Of a stretch of DNA of 64,000 nt, positions 9,407 through 17,725 are shown in pieces (position 1 is the stretch's first letter; each line of letters starts with the position of its first letter). Where the stretch lies: the NCBI GenBank assembly GCA_964343195.1, contig CAYFIR010000014.1:1-64000 (forward strand), written 5' to 3'. This stretch comes from CAYVAP01 sp964343195. GTDB lineage: Bacteria > Bacteroidota > Bacteroidia > J057. A program made the translations under genes and the position numbers. Below the pieces are notes generated by a model, which worked only from the letters and a program-made list of their open reading frames with translations, had not been told where the DNA came from and made no database searches.

Positions 9407-9685
9407 CCGTGGGAGTGGTAAGAAAAGGGTTGATCGAGGACTCCTATGCTTGTGCATCCGCCTGTGGCGGAACGTCGATCTGGGCTAGTCTTCGGGGCTC
9501 CGCACCCGCTATGTCATCGAATCCCCCCGACATTTCGCCGGGCGAAATGCCACCCCCCTTTTGCAAAGTGGGGAATGGGTTTTGGGGCGGCCTGGGGCCG
9601 CAGCAGCAGCTTTCCCCCCTTCGGCGCGCAGCAGAGAAGGGGGGTGGTTTTCGCCTGTGGCGAAAAGCGGGGGGATCTGAGGACA

Positions 9686-10092
9686 CCCCCTTGCTGCGGG
9701 TTAAAACCGCGCAGCAAGTAAGAGGGCTGCATTCTTAATATCCCCAAAGTCATCCTGAACCTCGCAGCATAGCGGAGAGGTGAAGGACCTTAACCACTGC
9801 ACTTTCCAGCGGAGCACTTGAGCAAGCAGCGTGGGAAAGTGCCGCCTGCAAGTTCCTTCGTCGCTTCCTACGGTCGCTCCTCAGGATGACCCGTGGGAGT
9901 GGTAAGAAAAGGGTTGATCGAGGACTCCTATGCTTGTGCATCCGCCTGTGGCGGAACGTCGATCTGGGCTAGTCTTCGGGGCTCCGCACCCGCTATGTCA
10001 TCGAATCCCCCCGACATTTCGCCGGGCGAAATGCCACCCCCCTTTTGCAAAGTGGGGAATGGGTTTTGGGGCGGCCTGGGCCGCAGCAGCAG
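9686..10092. repeat. composite repeat, copy 2 of a direct duplication
   Basis: Second copy of the 9203-9610 block, separated from it by about 75 bp of unique G/C-rich sequence. Its junction with unique DNA falls inside the gcagcagcag run at about 10083-10092. Contains the palindrome at 9690-9718 and the inverted-repeat element at 9749-9890. Confidence 0.85.
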
Positions 10093-10103
10093 TGGAAAAT
10101 ATC

Positions 10104-10150
10104 GAGTCGGATTACCCTTCGGGCCTGCACATGGCCATGAAATCCGACTC
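10104..10150. other. hairpin upstream of the permease
   Basis: GAGTCGGATT (10104-10113) pairs with AATCCGACTC (10141-10150), with GGCC/GGCC pairing inside, and is followed by agcattttgttttt. It could be a terminator for transcripts entering from the repeat block or another extragenic palindrome; it is 165 bases before the permease start. Confidence 0.5.
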
Positions 10151-10314
10151 AGCATTTTGTTTTTGGGAAGTTCGGGAGAGCAGGGGAGGTCGTAGGAGCG
10201 TTCGGGGGTACCACTGGGGGAAGTTGCCATTTTAAACCTATGGGTTGGAATAGAAGCGAATGATGGCTATGCTGTCATCCTATTCCTTCATTTGCCACCA
10301 TACACTTCCACCCG

Positions 10315-12819
10315 ATGCTCCGCAACTACATCAAGGCCGCCTGGCGCAGCCTGCTTAAACAAAAAGGCTATTCCCTACTCAATCTGCTCGGCCTGGCCCT
10401 GGGCCTTACGGCGGTGCTGATGATCGGGCATTATGTGCAGTTTGAACTAAGCTACGATAGCTTTCACCCAGATGGGGATCGCATCTACCGGGTGAGTCTG
10501 GAGCAATACCAGAATGGGGAGCTTAGCTACGAGAGCGCCGAAAACTATCCGGCACTGGGACCAGCTTTGGTGGAGGACCTGCCCGAAGTGGAAGAGTATG
10601 CGCGTCTCTATAACCTTGGCGCCAAAAATAACATGGTGGTAACCTATCAGCCTGAAAATGGAGAATCCATTCGACTGAAACAGCGCAGGCTGCTGTATGC
10701 CAGCCAGAGTTTCCTGCCGATGTTTGGGTACGAAATGAAGCGGGGGGATGCCGAAACAGCGTTGGAAGAGCCATTTAGCATGGTCATCACGGAGAGCTAT
10801 GCAGAAAAATACTTTGGCACAGAAAATCCCATTGGGAAGCTGCTGCGCATGCAGGATGATGACTTCAACAACGAGTTGTGTCGGGTCACAGGGGTCGTGG
10901 AGGACCTTCCGGCCAACACCCACATGAAATTTGATGTGCTGATTTCCTACAAGACCCTTTTCGCCAGATATGGTGAAGACGGAGGCCCAACCGAGCGTGC
11001 CCTGGAACGCTATGACCAAAGCTGGTGGCGAAAAGACATGTACACCTACATCCGGGTAGTTCCCGGAACTCAGCAGGAAACACTTGCTGCCAAACTCCCC
11101 GGCATTATCGACAAATACATGCCTGATCTCGAGGCCGAAAACCGCCGGGAGGTACTACACCTTCAGCCACTCAGCGACATCCATTTATATTCGCACCTCA
11201 ACGATGAGGTGGAGGCCAATGGAGATGGGGAATCGGTGTATTTCCTGCTGTTGATCGCGGGATTCATTCTGCTCATTGCCTACGTCAACTACATCAATCT
11301 GGCTACTGCCCGTTCGCTTGAGCGCGCCAATGAGGTCGGTGTTCGCAAAGTCATGGGAGCGATGAAGGGACAGTTGATCCGGCAGTTTTTGGCTGAGGCG
11401 GCTTTATTGAATCTGCTCGCGTTGGTTCTGGCGATTGGGCTGTATGCGGCCCTGCTGCCTACGTTCGTTAGCTGGTCCGACCTGCCACTGCTTGATGGGC
11501 AGGTATGGGATTATGCCTTATGGCAATGGGGAGGGTTTGTTCCAGGCCTTTTCCTGTTGTGGATATTGGGTTCCCTGTTGGCGGGACTTTATCCGGCATT
11601 TGTGCTTTCCAGCTTTCGTCCCGTTCAGGTGCTCAGTAGAAAATTTCGCAGCAGCAAAAGCGGAGGCATGCTGCGCAAAGGCCTGGTGGTGTTTCAGTTT
11701 GCAGCTTGCGTAGCGCTGCTCATCGGCACCTTTACGGTTTATGACCAGTTGAACTTTGTGCGCAGCCAGGATCTGGGATTTGACCCGGAGCAAATGATGG
11801 TGGTGGAGCGACCGGGAATTTTGCCACAGGCAGAATTTGATGTAGTGATGGAAACGTTTCGTGGCTTCAAAAATGACCTGGAACAGAATGCCAGCATCTC
11901 GGATGTAACCAGCACCCTGATGATTCCTGGGCGAAAAATGCGCTGGAAAGTTGCCGTCGGGAAACATGGCGAGGCTGAAACGGAGGCACATGTATTCCAT
12001 CTCAATATTGTGGACTTCAACTTTCTGTCTGCTTTCGAACTGGACCTGATTGCTGGCAGAGATTTTGCAATGGAATATGGCACCGACGAAGATACAGCCT
12101 GTATCATCTCTCGTACGGGTGCCAGGGTGCTGGGCTTTGACGATCCGGCAGACGCCATTGGGCAATCCCTGGAGTGGAGTGGCTATCGCCAGGGGGGAAT
12201 CATAGTGGGAGTTACCGAAGATTACCATCAGGAATCCCTGCATGAAGCTGCCTCGCCGGTATTATTTGTACCAAGCGATTATGCTGAGTTTTTCCTCATG
12301 CGCGTGAGCACCGAAGAACTTCCCCAAACCTTAAAGTCGATTGAAGGGGTCTGGGAGAGCCGCTTTCCTGGCAATCCCTTTCACTTTTATTTTCTGGACG
12401 AATACTTTGATCAACAATACCGCAATGACCGCCGTTTTGGGCGAATATTTGGGCTGTTTGCCTTCCTGGCAATGGTTGTCGGTTGCCTGGGGCTCTTTGG
12501 GCTTTCGGCGTATATGGCCCAGCAGCGCTTCAAGGAGATCGGCGTACGAAAAGTTTTGGGAGCATCCACCAGCCAGATCTGGGTGCTGCTTACGCGGGAC
12601 TTTGTGGGGTTGGTTCTGCTCGCAAACGTCCTGGCCTGGCCTCTGATTGCCTGGGGGATGAACCGTTGGCTGGAAGGCTTTGCCCTCAGGACCTCCCTGA
12701 ACTGGGGGCTTTTTGCGCTTGCGGGTGTCGCAGTTCTGGCCATAGCCCTGCTGACCGTCAGCTATCAGGCTTACCGAGTCGCCAACATCCAGCCGGCTGA
12801 GGCACTGCGCACGGAATAA
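10315..12819 (+). CDS. MacB/FtsX-type ABC transporter permease
   Basis: An 834-residue inner-membrane protein. It has an N-terminal transmembrane helix (GYSLLNLLGLALGLTAVLMIGHY), a large periplasmic MacB_PCD domain, three helices of a first FtsX domain around residues 300-430 (VNYINLATARSLERANEVGVRKVMGA), a second periplasmic domain, and a second FtsX domain near the C-terminus (QQRFKEIGVRKVLGAS). This double-FtsX layout is typical of Bacteroidota permeases that partner with a separate LolD/MacB-like ATPase. No ATPase gene is adjacent, so its partner must be elsewhere. Such systems act mechanically on the envelope, exporting peptides or lipoproteins; the substrate here is unknown. It lies between the AraC gene and its likely aldehyde dehydrogenase target. 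Confidence 0.9.
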   Translation: MLRNYIKAAWRSLLKQKGYSLLNLLGLALGLTAVLMIGHYVQFELSYDSFHPDGDRIYRVSLEQYQNGELSYESAENYPALGPALVEDLPEVEEYARLYNLGAKNNMVVTYQPENGESIRLKQRRLLYASQSFLPMFGYEMKRGDAETALEEPFSMVITESYAEKYFGTENPIGKLLRMQDDDFNNELCRVTGVVEDLPANTHMKFDVLISYKTLFARYGEDGGPTERALERYDQSWWRKDMYTYIRVVPGTQQETLAAKLPGIIDKYMPDLEAENRREVLHLQPLSDIHLYSHLNDEVEANGDGESVYFLLLIAGFILLIAYVNYINLATARSLERANEVGVRKVMGAMKGQLIRQFLAEAALLNLLALVLAIGLYAALLPTFVSWSDLPLLDGQVWDYALWQWGGFVPGLFLLWILGSLLAGLYPAFVLSSFRPVQVLSRKFRSSKSGGMLRKGLVVFQFAACVALLIGTFTVYDQLNFVRSQDLGFDPEQMMVVERPGILPQAEFDVVMETFRGFKNDLEQNASISDVTSTLMIPGRKMRWKVAVGKHGEAETEAHVFHLNIVDFNFLSAFELDLIAGRDFAMEYGTDEDTACIISRTGARVLGFDDPADAIGQSLEWSGYRQGGIIVGVTEDYHQESLHEAASPVLFVPSDYAEFFLMRVSTEELPQTLKSIEGVWESRFPGNPFHFYFLDEYFDQQYRNDRRFGRIFGLFAFLAMVVGCLGLFGLSAYMAQQRFKEIGVRKVLGASTSQIWVLLTRDFVGLVLLANVLAWPLIAWGMNRWLEGFALRTSLNWGLFALAGVAVLAIALLTVSYQAYRVANIQPAEALRTE

Positions 12820-12859
12820 TCCCGACGGCATACCAGTACCCTGCGCCCAAAACGCAATG

Positions 12860-12896
12860 ATTGTGCAAGTGATTGAAATTATTGTGCAAGAGGATT
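12860..12896 (+). promoter_or_regulatory. putative AraC-type operator (direct repeat, 21-bp period)
   Basis: ATTGTGCAAG occurs at 12860-12869 and again at 12881-12890, each followed by a similar TGATT/AGGATT tail. A 21-bp spacing places both half-sites on the same DNA face two turns apart, the usual geometry of AraC-family sites. It lies 65-100 bases before the aldehyde dehydrogenase start. Confidence 0.55.
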
Positions 12897-12959
12897 TGTG
12901 TTACAACATGCATCTTGGAGTAACAATAAAAATCTAAATCACTTTAATTTATCACTACT

Positions 12960-14486
12960 ATGGCTACTACCGCTGTTCAAAGCGATACTATGGTCGCACG
13001 CCCATCCTTCAAAGACCACTATGACAACTACATTGGAGGGAAGTGGGTGGCCCCCACCAGTGGGGAATACTTTGATGTACAGTCCCCTGTTGACGGACAG
13101 GTATTCACCCGCGTAGCCCGTTCCAATGCCGATGACATCAACCTGGCCCTTGACGCTGCCCATGCCGCTTTCCCCAAATGGTCGCATACATCTGTGACCG
13201 AGCGGAGTAATATGATGCTCAACATCGCCGACACCATTGAGAAAAACCTAGAGTACCTGGCCGCAATTGAGACCATTGACAATGGAAAGGCAGTTCGTGA
13301 GACCATCAACGCTGACCTCGCCCTGGTAGTAGACCACTTCCGCTATTATGCTGGTGTAATCCGTGGAGAGGAAAGTGGCGTAGCAGAGCTGGACGACACC
13401 ACCGTTTCGCTCAACCTGAAGGAACCCATCGGAGTAGTGGGCCAAATCATCCCCTGGAACTTCCCGCTGTTGATGGCTACCTGGAAAATGGCCCCAGCCA
13501 TTGCTGCCGGTTGCTGTACCGTGATCAAGCCTGCTGAACAGACTCCGTCTTCCATCATGGTCCTGATGGAGCTGATCGGTGAGATGATTCCCGCAGGAGT
13601 AGTAAACGTGGTCAATGGCTTTGGTCCTGAAGCAGGTAAGCCTCTAGCTCAGTCTCCTCGCGTCGCCAAAGTGGCCTTTACCGGAGAGACCACCACTGGT
13701 CGCCTGATCATGCAGTATGCTTCGCAAAACCTCGTGCCCGTTACGATGGAGCTGGGTGGCAAGTCCCCCAACGTATTCTTCAAGTCGATCATGAACGAGG
13801 ACGACGATTTCTTTGACAAGTGTGTCGAAGGTGCCGTGATGTTTGCCCTCAACCAGGGAGAGGTTTGTACCTGCCCCTCCAGGATGCTGGTTCAGGAGGA
13901 TATATATGAGCCATTTATGGAGCGCGTCATCGAGCGTACCAAGGCCATCAAGCAAGGTCACCCACTGGACAAGACTACCATGATGGGAGCCCAGGCCTCC
14001 AAAGATCAGTTTGAAAAAATTCTCTCCTACATTGACATTGGCACCAAGGAAGGGGCAGAAGTCCTCTGCGGTGGCAAGCCCGCCAACCTCAACAGCGGCC
14101 TGGAAAACGGCTATTACATCGAGCCTACCATCCTGAAAGGCAACAACAAGATGCGCGTCTTCCAGGAAGAGATCTTTGGTCCTGTGGTATCGGTGACCAC
14201 CTTCAAGACGGTGGAAGAAGCCATTGAGGTGTCCAACGACACCCTGTACGGACTGGGAGCCGGTGTCTGGACCCGCGATGCCCATGAGTTGTATCAGGTG
14301 CCTCGTGCCATTCAGGCAGGCCGTGTATGGGTGAATTGCTACCATGCCTACCCTGCACACGCACCATTTGGGGGCTACAAGAAGTCTGGCTTTGGTCGCG
14401 AGACCCACAAGATGATGCTGGATCACTACCGCCAGAACAAGAACCTGCTGATTTCCTACGGTCAGAGCAAGCTGGGCTTTTTCTAG
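12960..14486 (+). CDS. NAD(P)+-dependent aldehyde dehydrogenase
   Basis: A 508-residue cytosolic enzyme of the ALDH superfamily oxidising aldehydes to acids. Visible motifs: VGQIIPWNFPLLMATWK with the catalytic Asn, KPAEQTP for cofactor binding, FTGETTTGR, the general base Glu in MELGGKSPN, and the nucleophile Cys303 in GEVCTCPSR. C-terminal signatures EIFGPVVSV and PFGGYKKSGFGRE are intact. It is closest in character to the ExaC/AcoD/AldA group acting on acetaldehyde and other short aldehydes, which are typically followed by a DUF779 gene, as here (207 bases downstream). The likely regulator is the AraC protein at 8226-9116 acting at 12860-12896. The ATG at 12960 is the first start and lacks a clear ribosome binding site. 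Confidence 0.93.
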   Translation: MATTAVQSDTMVARPSFKDHYDNYIGGKWVAPTSGEYFDVQSPVDGQVFTRVARSNADDINLALDAAHAAFPKWSHTSVTERSNMMLNIADTIEKNLEYLAAIETIDNGKAVRETINADLALVVDHFRYYAGVIRGEESGVAELDDTTVSLNLKEPIGVVGQIIPWNFPLLMATWKMAPAIAAGCCTVIKPAEQTPSSIMVLMELIGEMIPAGVVNVVNGFGPEAGKPLAQSPRVAKVAFTGETTTGRLIMQYASQNLVPVTMELGGKSPNVFFKSIMNEDDDFFDKCVEGAVMFALNQGEVCTCPSRMLVQEDIYEPFMERVIERTKAIKQGHPLDKTTMMGAQASKDQFEKILSYIDIGTKEGAEVLCGGKPANLNSGLENGYYIEPTILKGNNKMRVFQEEIFGPVVSVTTFKTVEEAIEVSNDTLYGLGAGVWTRDAHELYQVPRAIQAGRVWVNCYHAYPAHAPFGGYKKSGFGRETHKMMLDHYRQNKNLLISYGQSKLGFF

Positions 14487-14611
14487 GATCAGCCTGGATT
14501 AAGGTTTGACAGGTGGTATGGAGGTGGAAATTTGAAGGTTTAGGGGAGTTTCATCTCCAATGTCCTCCATATTTTACTGGATTTCCTTTACAAGTAGTGT
14601 AGTTACCCATG

Positions 14612-14654
14612 ATCAGGAAGCCCGGATCCTCAGATAGAGGGTCTGGGCCCTGAT
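14612..14654 (+). terminator. long hairpin between the aldehyde dehydrogenase and DUF779 genes
   Basis: ATCAGG/CCTGAT outer pairs enclose a 12-bp nearly perfect stem (GCCCGGATCCTC against GAGGGTCTGGGC, two G-T pairs), followed within 15 bases by TTTCCATTTATTTTTC. It could terminate most dehydrogenase transcripts and leave partial read-through into DUF779. Confidence 0.5.
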
Positions 14655-14693
14655 AATTGGGTTTCCATTTATTTTTCATTCATCCATTTGACT

Positions 14694-15065
14694 ATGACTA
14701 CTCGTGTTTCGATTACAGATAAGGCCAAAGAAGTCATTGATAGACTTCGCCAGACTCATGGGGAACTGATGTTTCACCAAAGCGGAGGCTGTTGCGATGG
14801 CTCCGCCCCGATGTGCTTTGAAAAGGGCGACTTTCTCGTAGGCCCTTCCGACGTTATGCTGGGTGAGGTTTATGGCTGCGAATTCTTCATGTCTGCCGAC
14901 CAGTTTGAGTACTGGCAGTACACCCATCTGACCCTCGATGTAGTGGAGGGCCGCGGGGCTAGCTTCTCGCTGGAAATCCCGCTGGGCTTGCGGTTTCATA
15001 TCCGTTCACGGGTATTCACCGAGGAAGAACTGGGTGATCTCGCACCCGTACAGCGCGCCGAGTGA
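14694..15065 (+). CDS. DUF779 protein, aldehyde-dehydrogenase companion
   Basis: A 123-residue small cytosolic protein of the DUF779 family, found next to aldehyde dehydrogenase genes in many bacteria. Biochemical role not settled; an accessory role for the dehydrogenase is inferred from neighbourhood. Conserved family features are present: an N-terminal helix (ITDKAKEVIDRLRQTHGELMFHQ), the cysteine-containing segment SGGCCDGSAPMCF (residues 31-43), and the GARFSLEIPLGLRF-like strand near the end (here GASFSLEIPLGLRF). The three cysteines could bind a metal. ATG 14694 is chosen over an in-frame TTG at 14688. The gene follows the hairpin at 14612-14654 by 39 bases. Confidence 0.88.
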   Translation: MTTRVSITDKAKEVIDRLRQTHGELMFHQSGGCCDGSAPMCFEKGDFLVGPSDVMLGEVYGCEFFMSADQFEYWQYTHLTLDVVEGRGASFSLEIPLGLRFHIRSRVFTEEELGDLAPVQRAE

Positions 15066-15120
15066 GGTAGGTGAAGAGGGAATTTTCACGCGGAGTCGCG
15101 GAGAGGGGGAGAAGAATAAG

Positions 15121-15470
15121 CCTCACGCAGAGCCGCAGAGAAGACCTTAGTCCTCCGCGTCTCCGCGTGAGAAAAAAGTAAGCCCCAAAGTCTCCGCGGC
15201 TCCAACCCTCCGCGTGAGAAAGGTAAAAAAAAGCCTCACGCAGAGTCGCAGAGCCGCAGAGAAGACCTTAGTCCTCCGCGTCTCTGCGTGAGAAAAAAGT
15301 AAGCCCCAAAGTCTCCGCGCCTCCAACCCTCCGCGTGAGAAAGGTAAAAAAAGCCTCCCGCAGAGTAGCAGAGCCGCAGAGAAGACCTTAGTCCTCTGCG
15401 CCTCCGCGTCTCTGCGTGAGCCAAAGCAAGCTCAAAATTTCTCCGCGGCTCCAACCCTCCGCGTGCCCAA
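15121..15470. repeat. three tandem copies of a ~115-bp CTCCGCGTGAG repeat
   Basis: Units start at 15121, 15234 and about 15354 (periods 113 and 120). Each reads cctcacgcagag..., then gaagaccttagtcctc, then cgtctctgcgtgag, a spacer, and ccaaccctccgcgtg. The first half (cacgcagag...) is the reverse complement of the middle (ctctgcgtg), so every unit can form a hairpin. The third copy is more diverged. A partial copy precedes the array (about 15087-15110). The array fills most of the 408-bp gap 15066-15473 and ends just before the stop codon of the next gene. Confidence 0.85.
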
Positions 15471-15473
15471 AAA

Positions 15474-17504
15474 CTACTCAGCCTGAAAATTCGTTTGCTC
15501 CGTAGCTCCCACCTCGGCGCCGACCCAGAGGCCATTCACCATAAAAGCTGTGAATCCACCGCTCAGTCGGGTGATGGTAAAGGTTTGCTGCCTTTTACGA
15601 ATCGAAGTAATCGCCTCTACAGTCCGTCCGTCGCTGAGAAGGTCGCCTACAGTTAGGGCAGTGGCCTGTGGCACATTCTGGTAGTGCTCAGCCAGTTCCG
15701 CCCGGACGGCCTTCCAGCCTTCATAGGTCCAGACCGGGTGATCTGAACTGATGGTGAGGTACTCTCCATCGCTCAACGAAATCTCCCACATCTGGTCGTG
15801 GTAGGGAGCGACGGTAGCTTCCACTTTTGCGACACCTTCCAGTCCTGTTGCGGGTTGGTAAGCCAGGACTTCGTCGCCGATTCTGATCTCTTCGATTGCC
15901 TTCAGGCTGCCATCCGCCATGGTGACCTGGGCTCCGGCTGTGAAGCACTGGCAGGCGCGGTAGCCAAAGTTCAACTCCGAGATAGCCACATCCTTGTAGC
16001 GCGCACCTGGGTACACCTCGCGGATTTCAAATCGGAATACTGGGTCATCGGGTAGGATAGAGGAAAGGTGCGAAAGGTCGAAATACTGCACATTGCGCAC
16101 ATCTTCCAGCTTCAGGGTGGCAAACGGACGCCCGTTGACGAACAGGGTCATTTCCTTGACGCGGCCGTTATCGTTCCATGCTTTTTGAGACTTGATGTAG
16201 CCATTGTGAATGGCCAGAGACTGCAATTCGCTTTGCTCACCGGCGGCAAGGTCATACTCAAACACGATGCTTTGGCCGATGCCATTGCCTTCGACTCCTT
16301 CTACCCAGGCGGTGCCGAGGTCCAGGTCGGTGAGGTTTTCCACTTTGTACGAAGAGGAACCCTGGCTGGAAAGGCTGGTGCTGGCATATATGCTGTTAGG
16401 GGGCGATGCACATCCGCCTACATAAAAAGGATCAAGGCCATAGAAGCTTGGATTGTCGGACATATAAAACCGCTCCTCGAACTCATCATACAGGCGTTGC
16501 TTACTTTCGGGTAAGTCCTCGTAAATCCGGAGGCCATTTTCTACCTGCTGGTATATTTTCTGGCTTTCTTCGAAAATCATTTTTGCTTCGTTGCTGAAAT
16601 CAGGTGCATCTCCCAGAGTTGGGGAAAGCACAATTAGGTCTCCAACCTGATCAGCGTAGTTTTCCTCGATATCTTCCAGGATTTGCTTTACCGTCGTCGC
16701 ATTTCCTTCCCGCCAGCGTCGCAGCCAGAAAGAGTGAAACCAGACCACTTCGTTATAGTCATCATTATCCAGGTAAGCCTGATCGCGGCGCCATTCCCGG
16801 GCTACATTGGGTTCAAAGCTTCCTTTGAAAATGTTGTAGAGTCCTTCGGAAATGTTGGAATCCCAACTGTCGGGATCGATGCGTTTTTCTGCCGCGTCGA
16901 ATGAAAGCATTTGGCTATTGAAACCGCCGGGCTGGTTTTCGAAGTGGCGATACACGGCGAGCAGGGCTTCGGTGTAGCCCTTCATTCCGGACTGCTGGTA
17001 AATGTAGCCGGGCATCAGGTCCATGACGGTTTGGCCATAGCTGTTCCATAGCTGGGCGAGGTTGTCACCTTCCCTGTTGACGTGGGTCGTCAGGTAGGCA
17101 AAGTACTGCTCGCGGGTACTGCCGGTCTGGTAGGCGTAGCGGTATTTGTTGTCGGCGAAGTCTGGCACCTGGTTGACGATGCGCTCGTGCCAGGCGATGC
17201 GCAGGTTGGCTTTGGGGGGATAGTACTGGAAAATTTCGCCGGACTGATCGAGCAGGATGTCGTATAGCAAACTGCGGCTATGTTGTATCAGCACGTCTTC
17301 CTCCAGCTGTATGGCGTTCTGGTCGGGCTTGATGGACGTCAGGGAAAAAAGATCCATCAGTTCGGCATCAGAAATCTCACTTCCTCCCCAGTCGGAAAGC
17401 CTGACTGATAGAGAAACGATCTGCATGGCAGGGCGAAAGGCCAGGGTAATTAAGCCCATGGAAATGAGGAGCAGGGATAGTTTGAGGGGTTTTTTAACAG
17501 TCAT
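15474..17504 (-). CDS. secreted glycan-binding protein with C-terminal Hint domain
   Basis: A 676-residue exported protein. A signal peptide or anchor (LKLSLLLISMGLITLAFRPA) is followed by about 340 residues of mostly helical sequence of unknown fold. A beta-sandwich module (about residues 370-515: ASTSLSSQGSSSYKVENLTD, DLGTAWVEGVEGNGIG, then ELNFGYRA) resembles the NADase-type glycan-binding, discoidin-like domain. From Cys520 to the end there is a Hint (Hedgehog/intein) domain: CFTAGAQVTMADGSLKAIE, then IRIGDEVLAYQPATG, and the block-B-like TISSDHPVW. The usual His-Asn at the end of an intein is replaced by NGLWVGAE, so protein splicing is unlikely although N-terminal cleavage may be possible. 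Domain names come from sequence patterns, not from a database search. The end abuts the tandem repeat array. Confidence 0.8.
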   Translation of the reverse strand: MTVKKPLKLSLLLISMGLITLAFRPAMQIVSLSVRLSDWGGSEISDAELMDLFSLTSIKPDQNAIQLEEDVLIQHSRSLLYDILLDQSGEIFQYYPPKANLRIAWHERIVNQVPDFADNKYRYAYQTGSTREQYFAYLTTHVNREGDNLAQLWNSYGQTVMDLMPGYIYQQSGMKGYTEALLAVYRHFENQPGGFNSQMLSFDAAEKRIDPDSWDSNISEGLYNIFKGSFEPNVAREWRRDQAYLDNDDYNEVVWFHSFWLRRWREGNATTVKQILEDIEENYADQVGDLIVLSPTLGDAPDFSNEAKMIFEESQKIYQQVENGLRIYEDLPESKQRLYDEFEERFYMSDNPSFYGLDPFYVGGCASPPNSIYASTSLSSQGSSSYKVENLTDLDLGTAWVEGVEGNGIGQSIVFEYDLAAGEQSELQSLAIHNGYIKSQKAWNDNGRVKEMTLFVNGRPFATLKLEDVRNVQYFDLSHLSSILPDDPVFRFEIREVYPGARYKDVAISELNFGYRACQCFTAGAQVTMADGSLKAIEEIRIGDEVLAYQPATGLEGVAKVEATVAPYHDQMWEISLSDGEYLTISSDHPVWTYEGWKAVRAELAEHYQNVPQATALTVGDLLSDGRTVEAITSIRKRQQTFTITRLSGGFTAFMVNGLWVGAEVGATEQTNFQAE

Positions 17505-17696
17505 TCGGAAATAATTGATTAAAAGTGGCCGGTTGTAAAAGAGGCTTTCGAAAATAGGATTTTATTCCCAACAACAACTTATGGAAGACGTGCTAGCTGA
17601 GTCAGATTTAGGGAAAAATGACCTATTCTCGGCTTTGTTGTCTAATTAATTGGGTCAGGAATGAGGGCATTTGAAACCTTAATGGCTCAGAAACAC

Positions 17697-17704
17697 TATA
17701 TTTG
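17697..17704 (+). promoter_or_regulatory. putative -7 element TATATTTG
   Basis: Exact TAnnTTTG match 22 bases before the lipoprotein start at 17726. A TTTG lies at 17670-17673, but the 23-base spacing is longer than the usual 19. Confidence 0.45.
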
Positions 17705-17725
17705 GTATAAACATAAGCCATCCCA

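Larger units (their letters stand above)
9203..9610. repeat. composite repeat, copy 1 of a direct duplication
   Basis: About 408 bp that recurs almost base for base at 9686-10092 (offset 484-485). In order it holds a TTGCTGCGGGTT palindrome (9205-9233), a 142-bp segment bounded by GTCATCCTGA and TCAGGATGAC (9265-9406), and a G/C-rich stretch with the small palindrome ttcgccgggcgaa. The copies differ by a few bases near 9246-9253 and one G near 9597. Confidence 0.85.
9117..10314. other. 1.2-kb gene-free region made of duplicated repeats
   Basis: Between the divergent AraC and FtsX-permease genes. It contains two near-identical ~408-bp copies of a composite repeat and one unique hairpin (10104-10150). 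Short open frames here (for example identical 63-residue frames on the minus strand at 9266-9457 and 9750-9941) only reflect the repeat and are not believed to be genes. Confidence 0.7.

Noticed and set aside
9266..9941. Identical 63-residue minus-strand frames at 9266-9457 and 9750-9941
   Set aside because: They arise from the duplicated non-coding repeat; no start signal, no family, Arg/Ser-rich translation typical of G/C-rich repeats.
13644..14426. 260-codon minus-strand frame inside the aldehyde dehydrogenase gene
   Set aside because: Antisense shadow of a well-supported enzyme.
15121..15470. CRISPR array
   Set aside because: Repeat units are 113-120 bp with no unique spacers, and no cas genes are present.
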